Positions 1 to 9,277 of a DNA stretch of 64,000 nucleotides are shown here, in pieces. The DNA comes from Porphyra umbilicalis (taxonomy: Eukaryota > Rhodophyta > Bangiophyceae > Bangiales > Bangiaceae). Where the stretch lies: the NCBI GenBank assembly GCA_002049455.2, contig KV918935.1, forward strand, positions 62,001 to 126,000, given 5' to 3'. A program made the position numbers and the translations under genes. Each line of letters begins with the position of its first letter. Positions within the stretch are counted from its first letter, which is position 1. The notes below the pieces were generated by a model. That model saw only the letters and a list, made by a program, of their open reading frames with translations, searched no databases and had not been told where the DNA came from.

Positions 1-3000
1 GGCTGTCTGATTGTAGCCGCGCGTCTATCATGCCGGCCGCCACCACCCCCCCCGACGCGGGGACACCCCCCCCCCCCAGCCGCGCAGCCGCCCAGTGACC
101 CACCACCCCGCGGATCGTCGCCATGACGGCCGCCGTGAGGAGGTGGCCCACCACCACGGCAATGGCGGCAGCGCCCGCTCATCGGCCGCGATTCGTCTTG
201 CCGCCCCCGCCGCCACCCGTGGTGGCAGACGGGGGGGGGGGGCGCGACCCCACCACGTTTTTCAAACGTCCCGAATGCAAGAAAAGGGGGGTGGGGGTGT
301 TGGGGGGGGGCGGGCGTCACCGCCAAGCCGCACCGCCACCGCCGGCGCCGGGGGCATGCTGTCGCCCTCGACGGCGGCCGCCGCTGCCGTCGACGGGCCC
401 ACCGGTGCGAGTGACCGGGCCACCCCCACCACGCTTCGCGGCACCGCCATCCCCCCCCTGTCGTCCGCCATACGAGGGTCCAGGCGCCGCCAATTCGCCG
501 CCAGCAATGGCGGCGACCACGCCGACGGCGGCGGCGACCACGCCGTCGGTGCCGGCGACCACGCCGTCGGTGCCGGCGACGGCGGCGGCGGCGACCGCTT
601 GCCGCGACCCGACCTCCGCCTTAGCCGCCCGACCCGTGGCGGGGACGGGTGCCGCTGATGCCGGCCATGTCCTCGGGGGAGAGACGACGGAGGACAAAAG
701 AGGGCGAAAAGGAGAAAGAAGAGGAGGCGGCAAGGAAGCGCGAAAGTAGGTGGCCGCAGACGCGGCGCGGCGGGTCGCAAGTCAGCAGCAGCTGGAAGGA
801 AACAGAAGGGGACGGAGACAGACGAGCTCGGGCACGCTCCGTGCGGCACCCCACGGCGGATAAGGGATATCCGCTGCGCCGACACCTGCCTTAACGGCGT
901 TTCCCGGGCATGCTTCCCGGGCTGCAGTGACCAGTTCCCGTTTTAGGCAAGAGTGCACACGGCGAAACCGAGGTCCTCAGTTCCTCTGTGACGGGAAACA
1001 TTTCCCGAGAAACAGCGTCGAGGCCGGATAACCTTGTACTTGACAGGAGTGCGACCAGGGCTTGCTGGTGGCGCTTTATTAGGCTGCGGTCCCGTAATAT
1101 AGTGCCACTATCTCCTCCTAATGCGGATGTTTCCCGCGACGAAGAACTGGTGACAGACGGGATAGAGATCCCGACTTCCCAGCGCTGTGGGCCAACGAGC
1201 CCGGGGCGTCAGTGCAAACCGCCCTCCCCGCGATGAAATCAAATCGCAGACACCACGGCCTCGGCCGGGGCGGCCGTGTCGCCGCGCCCGACCGCGGCAG
1301 CGGCGGTGGTCGCGGCCGCGGGGCCCCCCCCGCCACTGTCACGGGGCGGCAGACACCCCGCCACGCACCGCAACCGGGCGCGAGGGCGGAGTGCCGCGGG
1401 TGGGTGGGCGCCGCGCGCGTCGGCCGCGTCGCCGCCGTCGTGCCCCGCCGACGCTGCGTCGGCGCGCTGGCCACACGAACGCGGGCGTGCTGCCGAATGC
1501 CGCGGGGACCCCCACGTGGAGGCGCGCGCGCGGGGGGGGGGGGGGGTGAGCGGGTTTGCTTCCAATCGGGAGTCGCCCGTCGTCCCCTGGTGTCGCCTGG
1601 CATCAGGCATCGAAAGTGGCCGCCGCTGCTGCCAGCGACGGTGGCGGTGACGCCCGCCCGCCCGCCCACGATCGTCGGCCGTCGGCGGCAGGTGTAGTGG
1701 GGGCGACAGGTGCTGCAGCGGCGGCGCTGCCGCTGCCGCCGCGCTGCCGCTGCCGCCGCGCTGCCGCTGCCGCCGCCGCAGTCGTGGTGGTGGTGCCGCC
1801 ATCGCTGCCGCACGGCGGCGAGGCGACGGGCGGCGGTGGTGGCGGCGGCGGCCGCGGCACCCGGCGGGAGCGGTTACCACAGCGCCAGCAGCGGCAACTG
1901 GGCTGGCGGTGGTTGCAGTCGCGGCGGCGGCGGCGAAAGCGGCGGTGTCGGCTGCAGCGGCGGCGGGAGCGGCTGCCACCGACGCGTGCGCCCGCGACGC
2001 AGCGCGCGCTCCAGCGGCTGGCGCGTCACGGCGGCGGCGCTGGCCCTTCTCCCGTGCCGTGGCGAGTGGGAGAAGTGGGTCGATGCCGACCCCACCGCGC
2101 CACCGCCACCGCCAGTGCCGGCGCCGCCACGGCCGCGACAGCTGGGCTGCCGCACACCGTCGGCGGCGCCTCAGCGGGCGCACAACGATCTGTGGCCGCA
2201 TCGCTGCTGCGGCGACGGGCTGTGGATGCCGAGCGCCTGCGATTTCCGCGCCCACCTGTCAGCGGCATTGCCTGCGCGGTGAGGTGCGAGGGGGTGGGGG
2301 GGGTCGGGTGCGGGGGGCGCTTCGCCACTGCTGCGGTCGTTTGCCGGCGCTACCCGTATTGGCGGTGGCCGTGCCCTGCCCGACCGATCATTCGGCTGCG
2401 TGTGGAGCGCGGGCGGGCTGGCTGGCGGGCGGGCGGGTGGGCGGGCGGCACGCCTCTGTGCCGCCTGCGAGCGGGTGACCGGCGGCGGGAGGCTGCGTCT
2501 GCAGTCGCTCCGGCCGTCTCTCCGGCTGCTGCATTGTGCGGCCCCCGTCGGCGCGCGGACTGTGGGTTGCGCTCGCAGAGGACGTGGCGGACTGGCGAGG
2601 GTTCCCTGGCGGGTGGACCGCCCACGTATAGGGACCCCACGCGCCGCGACGGTAGCGGTGCCTCAACCGCCGCCGCCGCGGGATAGTCTGGCGCACGCGG
2701 CTCGGCCGAGCCGCGTCTCCCGCGACGCCCGCGGGCGTCGCGGGAGAGGGTGTGCTCGTCGGAGAGGGGCGCGCGCGCCAAGGCGACGGAGCGGGTGGGG
2801 GAGCCGACATCCCTCCAGGCGGTGCGGCGCGACCGACGGCGGCAGTGGCGGCCAAGCGGGGGGGCGGGGGGGGGGTTGGCGAGTTTGGCATGGGGGGCGT
2901 CCTGGTGCTTCTGGCTTGGGGGATGCTCTGCGCGGGGAAGGCAGTCGTGCACCGGCACGGGGTGGTTTGTGTTGTTGCTCGTTTTGTCTTGATTTTCTCC

Positions 3001-3183
3001 GTGGCGCTCGCCTTGGCCCACTCTCTGGCTAGGTTGGCACGCTCCGAGGCTGTTCACGGTGCTCTGTGACCATTCTGTTTTCAGTCGCAAGAGACATCTC
3101 TGTCGCGATGTGATCACAAGTCGACTAAATATTACGGCGGCCAGGAAACCTGGTTTCAAGATCAACTGTGCGGGGTTGACTGA
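1..3183. other. Very GC-rich region, no supportable gene
   Basis: Extremely GC-rich DNA with long C and G runs and simple GCC/GGC-type repeats, for example a repeated CCGTCGGTGCCGGCGACCAC block near 540-580 and CTGCCGCCG repeats near 1725-1775. Open frames occur on both strands and overlap one another, but all encode Ala/Arg/Pro/Gly-rich strings with no recognisable domain. This is what chance gives when stop codons are rare in high-GC DNA. From about 2880 the composition relaxes, and 2748-3183 holds nothing recognisable. A GC-rich regulatory or repeat-derived region is as likely as anything else. Confidence 0.5.
2716..2747. repeat. Perfect 32-bp palindrome
   Basis: The two 16-base halves are exact reverse complements with no spacer and a CCGCGG centre. 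The arms start TCTCCCGCGACGC. It could extrude a cruciform, or be the relic of a fold-back element. No target duplication is visible. Confidence 0.8.
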
Positions 3184-3351
3184 GGGTCATTCTACACCAG
3201 CCCGAACGCCCCGAACGTCCGAACGCTGAACGGCCATATCGAAATCTCATTGGGCGACGTGGCATCGGCTGGGATGCTTGGCCAATGGAATTTCAATATG
3301 GCCGTTCAGCGTTCGGACGTTCGGGGCGTTCGGGCTGGTGTAGAATGACCC
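3184..3351. mobile_element. Fold-back MITE with 3-bp TGA flanks
   Basis: The first 56 bases are repeated exactly in reverse complement at the right end, and imperfect pairing extends the arms to about 71 bases around a roughly 25-base loop. The outer ends read GGGTCATTCTACACCAG. The element is flanked by TGA at 3181-3183 and again at 3352-3354. A 3-bp duplication and G-rich termini suggest a PIF/Harbinger-type MITE, although that family usually targets TWA. A Harbinger transposase lies at the right end of this window. Confidence 0.75.
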
Positions 3352-3354
3352 TGA

Positions 3355-4436
3355 CGCAGAGGGCGCCGACCGACGGAGGTGCTCGTAGTTCGGGGGCTAA
3401 GCATGGATGGCACCAATACAATGCATGCATTTACTTTTAGAGTTACTTTATAACTTCATTCATAAACTAATCACACTCGGTCGCATGCATTTAATATGCA
3501 TTTTATGATTTTATTCAAAGGCCTCCGCTTTCGACGGCAGGGCAAGCGCGACCCGACGAGCTGTCTTGCGCACCACCCTCACTCCTTCAATTACGCCGCG
3601 TGCAACCCCTCTCGCCCTCTGCCCCCCTTTCCCCCCCCATCGCCGCTCTTCTGGAGGTGTCCGTCTCCTGCTGTCGTCTCCGCCACCGTTTCGGCTATGG
3701 GGGGCGTACATACCTCGGCGTGAGGTAGGCAGCATGGGGTCGCGCCACCGGCCATCGTCTCTGCTGCGAGCTGCCGTGAGCCTCCGCCCACCCACGTCTT
3801 CCCCACCGCAACGCCGAGCGGCTGGGGGCTTTGAGCGGCTACCCGGTCCGCGACGGCGGCCATGGCCGGCGGCGGCAACGTTGACGACGTGCCGAGGATG
3901 GTGCCGCCGCGTTTGCTACAAGAAAAAGTGCGCGTCAAAAAATGCACTTCAGACGTTGATTAATTAAAAATGCAATAATTTATTTATTTATTAATCGATT
4001 AATCACATGGCGATGTAAAAAATACGTATTTTTTCCATCCATGGGGCTAAGAGGGTGCTTGCGGGTCCGCCAACCCGTCGCGGCAGGCGGAGACCGCGGT
4101 CTGCCTCGGCAACAACGTATGGCAAGCACAACGCGCCCCAGAAAAAGGACGTCGCGCCCAGGTTGTGGAGAGATTTGCGACACACGCGACCGCGGCCCAA
4201 AGCGCGACCGACCTCTGATCCACGGATCGAGGTAGATCTGACTCAACTCACAGACGGCCTCGCGCCGGTCGAGAACCGCGCCTCAATGCCATCTGTCGTC
4301 TCAGCAGGTGGTCACGGCGCGGGGGGTCGTCCGGGGACGCCCCGGCTCAGGCGGTAGCCACCGGCTCATCGCTTCCCTGTGTTCTCGTCGCCTGTCGCTG
4401 TTGATACGGACGGTGCTGGGAACGCAGCGGGGCACG
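3355..4436. other. Intergenic, nothing supportable
   Basis: Mixed composition with AT-rich patches near 3420-3500 and 3955-4030. Short overlapping frames exist, but none has a domain, a signal peptide or plausible codon structure. Confidence 0.5.
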
Positions 4437-4512
4437 TTGGAGCCCGGGCTCCAACACTGAAAAGGACTGACCCGTCAAAGGGGCCCCTTTGACGGGTCAG
4501 TCCTTTTCAGTG
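4437..4512. repeat. Two abutting perfect palindromes (18 bp and 58 bp)
   Basis: Bases 4437-4454 form a perfect 18-bp palindrome (TTGGAGCCCGGGCTCCAA). They are followed without a gap by a perfect, spacer-free 58-bp palindrome at 4455-4512, with arms beginning CACTGAAAAGGACTGACC and a GGGGCCCC centre. It lies about 320 bp upstream of the secreted-protein gene. It could be a fold-back element, a cruciform-forming regulatory site or an assembly artefact. Confidence 0.85.
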
Positions 4513-4832
4513 ACGGCAGCATGCTATGTCCCTCCTCACGGGAGGCATCCGAGCTGGTGGCCCCAACGGCCCCAGCTACACGCTTCATTGAGGTACAGGG
4601 CCACGTTCGGCTCTCATGCAAGCGACCACGGGCGACGCTGCAGGCGGAGTGTACAAGAGGTGGAGAGAGCAGCAATGGAGAGGACGTCCAGGCTCGTTCC
4701 CCAGGCCGAACAGCGCACGGTGCGCAGTCTCACCCTCCTCGCCTCCACTAGCTGTACCCATCCAACTGCTTCGTATCGCTGGCATTGTGCGTCTGCCATC
4801 GCCCCCCAACTTTCTATCGCTCTCCCTTCAAC

Positions 4833-5312
4833 ATGACGCTGCGCAAGGCCTCCACTCTCATCCTCTTCGCGGCTTCCTTTGTGGCTGTCGCTGTGCTGTC
4901 CGCCGCTCGCGCCGCCACAGCCATGCCGGCCCTCTCCATCATTGCGTCGGTTGCACGGCCGATGGCCTCCGGCGGGTCCGACGCAACGGCCAACCAAGGT
5001 GTCGCACTGGCTTCAATGTTGCGCGAAGACGCGCCCGTCTACACCGCCGCAGATTGGGCCAAAGCCGTGAGCGCGTGCACCAAACTCGATGCGCAATGCA
5101 AGACGGCAGCGCCTGGGATTGGGATTGTGCGCAAGCTGCAGTACTGCTCGAAGTCCAGGAACACCTGTTTTTATGCGTACGACTTGACGCGTATGATAAA
5201 CCGCTCCGTGCACGAGCTGAGACGTTCGAACATCTTGGCGAGGGGGTGTCTCTGGAAGTCGCTGGAGCTCGCGAAGGACCTCCAACAGGGCGCGCGCACG
5301 ATGGAGCGCTAA
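4833..5312 (+). CDS. Small secreted cysteine-containing protein, hypothetical
   Basis: An intronless 159-residue frame. The ATG at 4833 is chosen because it begins a textbook signal peptide: a short basic n-region (MTLRKAS), a hydrophobic core (LILFAASFVAVAVL) and an Ala-rich cleavage zone near ARAATA at about residue 30. The mature chain of roughly 130 residues has cysteines in SACTKL, AQCKT, QYCSKS, NTCFY and ARGCLW, so disulphides are likely. It should enter the secretory pathway and act in the cell wall, the periphery or a secretory compartment. No family is recognised. It ends with a charged tail (QQGARTMER). The next downstream signal is a TATA box about 260 bp away, so this gene is probably transcribed alone. 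Confidence 0.65.
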   Translation: MTLRKASTLILFAASFVAVAVLSAARAATAMPALSIIASVARPMASGGSDATANQGVALASMLREDAPVYTAADWAKAVSACTKLDAQCKTAAPGIGIVRKLQYCSKSRNTCFYAYDLTRMINRSVHELRRSNILARGCLWKSLELAKDLQQGARTMER

Positions 5313-5573
5313 CCACGTGACCGAGTGCAGTAAGCACAGGGGTTAGTACGTCGTGAGAGCGAGTTGTTTTACTTGCTCCATCCCGCCTGTTTGCTCTTCA
5401 TCGCCAAACATAGTGTAGAGCGCAGAGAACAACCCCGGAGCGTTGCGATGAAAAAATGAGGCATGACAGCCGCGACAAAAAAAGTGCCACCTCCACCCAC
5501 ACCGTGGTCCTACCACACCACAGTAGGGTCCTCTCTCGTCCACTCCCGCCCGGCTCACACCAATACATGGTCG

Positions 5574-5582
5574 TATAAAAAG
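5574..5582 (+). promoter_or_regulatory. Candidate TATA box
   Basis: TATAAAAAG stands in CACCAATACATGGTCG-type context, about 260 bp after the secreted-protein stop. It is followed by a long C-rich leader and a first ATG at 5779. It fits a eukaryotic core promoter reading rightwards with transcription starting near 5605. Confidence 0.45.
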
Positions 5583-5778
5583 CCCCTCAACCGTCAACAG
5601 CCCCCCCTCCACGTCGTCCAAGGAGCGCCCATCCCACCGACCCCCGCAGCCGCCGTCCACAGCCGCCGCACTCACAGAGCCGTAGCGTTGGTCAGACATA
5701 CTTGCGCAGCACCTCACACTCTCTTCGTCCAGCTCTCACTTCCCCCTACGCCACCGCCCCGCACGTATCGTACTGGCG

Positions 5779-6108
5779 ATGCAGCCGGCCGCGCTAGTCT
5801 CGCAGGCGCCTCACATCCGGCGCCTGTCAACGCCGCGAAAAGTCCGAAAAGTCCGCGGCGGATCGTGGTGCCCCCGCCAACAGGCTCGTGAAGACGCAGC
5901 AGCCCACCCTACGGGAGCAGAACTCGCCGATGCACGTACGCCCGAATCGGGACCCGAACGAAAATCGCGTTTACAGCCGTTCTCCCGAAAATCCCGCACT
6001 CCAACTGCTGCAACAGAGTTCCAAATCGGCCTCTGCTGGGTCGTAGAGGCCGATTTCGAACTTTTTTGCAGCTGTTGGAGTGCAGGATTTTTCGGAGAAC
6101 GGCTCTAG
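5779..6108 (+). CDS. Doubtful 109-residue basic ORF overlapped by a MITE
   Basis: This is the first ATG downstream of the TATA box at 5574. The first 65 residues are basic (RRLSTPRKVRKVRGG) and show no domain. The second half is read entirely through the fold-back MITE at 5974-6105, so the natural 3' end, if the gene is real, was lost or replaced. It could equally be a chance frame. Confidence 0.2.
   Translation: MQPAALVSQAPHIRRLSTPRKVRKVRGGSWCPRQQAREDAAAHPTGAELADARTPESGPERKSRLQPFSRKSRTPTAATEFQIGLCWVVEADFELFCSCWSAGFFGERL
5974..6105. mobile_element. Fold-back MITE flanked by TA
   Basis: Two arms of about 60 bases (outer end CAGCCGTTCTCC, inner end AAATCGGCCTCT) are reverse complements with several mismatches around a roughly 10-base loop. 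TA lies immediately outside both ends (5972-5973 and 6106-6107). A TA target and CAG-type ends point to a Tc1/mariner-like MITE. Confidence 0.6.
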
Positions 6109-6270
6109 ATGGACGTGTACCAAATCAGTACGATCGCTTCCCCGTTGCCCCAACCTCTCTTTCTACTCCAGTCTTCCTGGCGGCCGTCCTACCTCACCGC
6201 CCCCTGCGCCTCCACCCAACCTCCCTCACCCCCCTCCTTCCCGTCCACTACCTCCACCTCTGACCGCCCG

Positions 6271-7713
6271 TCAAGGCGGTGGCGGCGGCGGCGGCAGCTG
6301 CAACGCCGCGCGCACCAGACCGTCCACGTCCATGTGGTCCGACAAGGACGAGACGCATGCGCTACCCTCTGAGCTCCCAATGCTCTGCGTGATGTCACTG
6401 GGTCTACTGTCGGCGGGGACGGTTCGTGCCGGATACGTGTAGAACAAGCCGTCTACGGTCAAGTCGTCGCCGATGCTGCCGACCATGCTGCTGTCGAGCG
6501 CCCGCTCGTCCGCCACGGTAAGGGCAGCGCCAAGGTCCGAACCGCCGCCCGTTGCGTCGGTGCCCGCCTCCCGCACCCCCCCCCTGCCGCTATGGGAACG
6601 AGTGCCAATGGCGGTGGGCCGGACGTCGCCGTCGCTACCGTCGACGCTGCCCGCGTGGACGAGGCAGCTGACGCCTGCGTCCGCGCCATAGCAGCCCACG
6701 CAGTGGGGACAGTCGCTCCGGTCCACGCCGTCTCCATCCAACGTATCGCGTGCCGCGGCGGCGGCTGCCAGCCGCCACCGGACAACCGCTACACCCGCCG
6801 TCACAGCGAGGGCCGCGATCACCGATGAGCCTATGCCGATCCCAAGGGTCACCCGCCGCCGTACGGGCCATGACAAGGATGCCTCGTTGCCCGTCCCCGC
6901 GGCAGTGGGCAGCGGCGTCCACATGCGTTCGGCCTCGCCGCGGGAGACCGGCGGCGGCGTTGATGACGCGGCGCCGGCCTCGGCATATGCGCACAGGTTG
7001 CCGGTGCGGGTTGAGAGCAGCGCCCCCTTGGCGCCCGCCGGCAGCGTGCCATAAGAGATGCGCCACCGTTGCAGCGCCATCGGCTTCGAGCCAGCGATGA
7101 AAAACGCCCAAAAAGTCCACGTCGGCAGCAGCCACTCGCGGCACTCGGACGACAAGTCCTCCGACGGCCCGTCCGTCCACCCGAGCAACGGGGAGAAGCC
7201 GAACGAGGCAAAAGACATGATCTGCCTGACCATCTGAAGCGAACTCGACGCCGTGATGCGGGTGTTCAAGTCAGGCTTGCTCTCCAACTTGTACGGGCTG
7301 TCCAACGCGCTGCTTGGGGCAAGGTACCACACGCGAGTCAAACAATCCTTCCCGACCACCGGCATGGCCATCTTCGTGGCGGCATTCCATGGCGGGGGCT
7401 GGTCGGGGGCGGGGCGGTCAGAGAAGGAAATGTTCACGACCCGGGGACAGCCCGCTGCGGTGGCGCCGACGGTAATCAAATGGTACTTGGCGGGCACCTC
7501 GTTGATCTTCGGGCGCTCCGGAGAGGACCCTGCTTGCCGCGGTTCTTGTGGGGACAGCGTTGGGTGCAACCCAGGGGACAGCTCCCTCGCCCTGGCAGGG
7601 ACCGCCCCCAAGGCTACAAGAATGGCAGCGACAAAGACGGCGGCGTTGGCGACGGCATGCCGTCCGCGCCGAGCGCCGCATCGGCGGCCTTGCTTGTTCG
7701 TCGGCGTTAGCAT
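6271..7713 (-). CDS. Single-pass type I membrane protein, hypothetical
   Basis: An intronless 480-residue frame starting at the ATG whose complement ends at 7713. The frame is open upstream, but this ATG starts a signal peptide: a basic n-region with RRCGARRGRH, a core AVFVAAILVALGAV, and cleavage near ARA at about residue 43. An ectodomain of about 240 residues contains scattered Cys (AGCPR, GKDCL, SECREW, NLCAY) and aromatic patches such as REWLLPTWTFWAFF. One strong transmembrane segment follows at about residues 288-313 (GIGIGSSVIAALAVTAGVAV). The cytoplasmic tail of about 165 residues has a cysteine cluster (CPHCVGC) and an acidic, Ser-rich end closing in a poly-Pro run. The layout is that of a surface or secretory-pathway receptor-like protein; no family is recognised. 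It looks like a host gene. Confidence 0.65.
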   Translation of the reverse strand: MLTPTNKQGRRCGARRGRHAVANAAVFVAAILVALGAVPARARELSPGLHPTLSPQEPRQAGSSPERPKINEVPAKYHLITVGATAAGCPRVVNISFSDRPAPDQPPPWNAATKMAMPVVGKDCLTRVWYLAPSSALDSPYKLESKPDLNTRITASSSLQMVRQIMSFASFGFSPLLGWTDGPSEDLSSECREWLLPTWTFWAFFIAGSKPMALQRWRISYGTLPAGAKGALLSTRTGNLCAYAEAGAASSTPPPVSRGEAERMWTPLPTAAGTGNEASLSWPVRRRVTLGIGIGSSVIAALAVTAGVAVVRWRLAAAAAARDTLDGDGVDRSDCPHCVGCYGADAGVSCLVHAGSVDGSDGDVRPTAIGTRSHSGRGGVREAGTDATGGGSDLGAALTVADERALDSSMVGSIGDDLTVDGLFYTYPARTVPADSRPSDITQSIGSSEGSACVSSLSDHMDVDGLVRAALQLPPPPPPP

Positions 7714-8237
7714 CTCCAAGGAAAGAAGACAGGAGCAGGAGAGGACAGGGTGGTGGACGGGGACAAGCGGCAACGGCGGACGGCGTGAATGATCTGCCTC
7801 GTGGGCAGTGGCCAACGACCCATCGGATACGAGCAAAGCTGTCGTTCGGCGTCGTACAGTGCACAGCCGTTTGGCACGGCGGCCCTACTGTAGCACCAGC
7901 AGTCCGCTCATAACTGCGCCACGTCTCTGCTGTACCTGCCACCAAGTCTGCCACGCGAGCCGCTGAAGACACTCTGTGGCGGAAAGTGTCACCAACACGA
8001 CCCGTGCGGTGGGCTGTCAAGGTCCCGCCGCGCGCAGCGCGCTCGTTTGGCTACGTTGCCGCAGGCACGACGGAAAACCCGTCGAGAGCTGCACAAGTTG
8101 TCTACGCGACGAGGACCACTGCGCCAGCGGGGGTATGAATGGCTGCCCGGCGACGCACCGCGGCTAAGACCGGGCGGCTCACCCTCGTGCGGGGTCCGAT
8201 CTGGACTCTGCGCTCGTTTCCCAACCGAACAATCGTC
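7714..8237. other. Upstream region of the membrane-protein gene
   Basis: This should hold the promoter of the leftward gene. No clear TATA box or other motif stands out, and overlapping short frames lack any support. Confidence 0.35.
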
Positions 8238-8366
8238 ACGGCCGGACGCACAGCCCATCCATTCCCATCCAAGCCCATCCACCATCCAAACACGTTTTGG
8301 ATGGGCGTTTTTCGGCGCTGCGGTCGCTGTCCGGTTTCCCATCCAAAGGGGCTTTGGATGGGCTTC
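8238..8366. repeat. CCCATCC/GGATGGG inverted-repeat module, copy 1
   Basis: A cluster of CCCATCCA and TTTGGATGGG words in both orientations that can fold into several hairpins. A second cluster with the same words lies at 19783-19898. They look like ends or subterminal repeats of a non-autonomous element family. Confidence 0.5.
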
Positions 8367-8593
8367 TGGGCCTGACCCGAGGCTGAGCCTCGCACCCGAA
8401 ATGAGCCGCAGAACCATTCCTTTCCCTGCTCGCCCGAGACCGCGGAGCAGAAACGCCGTTTGATTGGGCCAGCATCGATTCTTGGCCTGTCGCAAGCAAT
8501 GCTAACTGTAGCCCCCGTTCTTGTCTGCCTTGATGCGCGGCGGGACGAGGTGCGAAATTCGATTGTCCACAACAAATGTCAGGCATGCTCTAG

Positions 8594-8720
8594 TTCCCTG
8601 GCCTTGAGGACAGGGTGCTCTCAAAGTGTAGTGGTGCACACATATACTTATAAGAAGGGACTTCCTCCCCGTTTCAGAGGTGGCAGTCTGCATTCGTGTC
8701 CTCAGCACCCCCAGTTATGG
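8594..8720 (+). repeat. Dispersed repeat A, partial copy
   Basis: The segment starting near GGACAGGGTGCTCTCAAAG and running through TTTCAGAGGTGGCAGTC matches the reverse complement of about 41248-41370, next to another copy of the same family. The flanks at 8367-8593 and 8721-8876 hold no supportable gene. Confidence 0.6.
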
Positions 8721-8876
8721 TCGTTGCGCCAAAAGCTGGACAGTCCCAGACAGGCGAATCGACGTTTGGGCTAATCAAACGCACAAAAGCGCCTCTTTGA
8801 CAGGCCTGGACTCTCCACTTTTTGGCGGAACGACCATAAGACTGGCCGTTAGCGGTCTTCTGGCATTTCCATCAAT

Positions 8877-9277
8877 ATTGCTGATCCCCAAATTTTGTCC
8901 TGGGGGACAGAGACCGAGACTGACTCTGAATAAGAGCATTCTATTGGTTTAAAACGACAGTAAGAAGGCATCGAAGCCAATAGAAAGCCCGCATTTGGTG
9001 CCAGGACCTTGCATCCAACAGAACTCACTGTTTGTTGCCGCTGGATCAGCGTTTCTTGGCACGGAGCAAGCTGCCCACGCGAGATTTTGAGATTTTCTAC
9101 TGTTCTCCCGCCAGAAGTGCAGAAAAAAAGAGGAGCTGATGTTGGTTTCCAGGCGGTATGGAAACATGTAAGCAATCAGGAGAATTAAGTCAGTCCCAGG
9201 GGCGCATCTGATTGGTGGAGAGAGTCGGTCCGCAAGTCAGTCTCTGTCCACTAGGACAAAATTCGGGGATCAGCAAT
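8877..9277. mobile_element. 401-bp element with 38-bp terminal inverted repeats
   Basis: Bases 8877-8914 (ATTGCTGATCCCCAAATTTT...) recur as the reverse complement at 9240-9277 with about three differences. Just inside are extra ATTGG/CCAAT motifs in both arms. There is no coding capacity, so this is best read as a small non-autonomous DNA element. No clear target duplication was found. Confidence 0.5.

Noticed and set aside
262-2255. Long minus-strand frames at 262-885 and 1239-2255 and matching plus-strand frames
   Set aside because: All overlapping frames are open because stops are rare at this GC content; products are Ala/Arg/Pro strings with no domain.
5343-5717. Minus-strand 124-residue frame
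   Set aside because: It opposes the TATA-box promoter and C-rich leader and has no domain.
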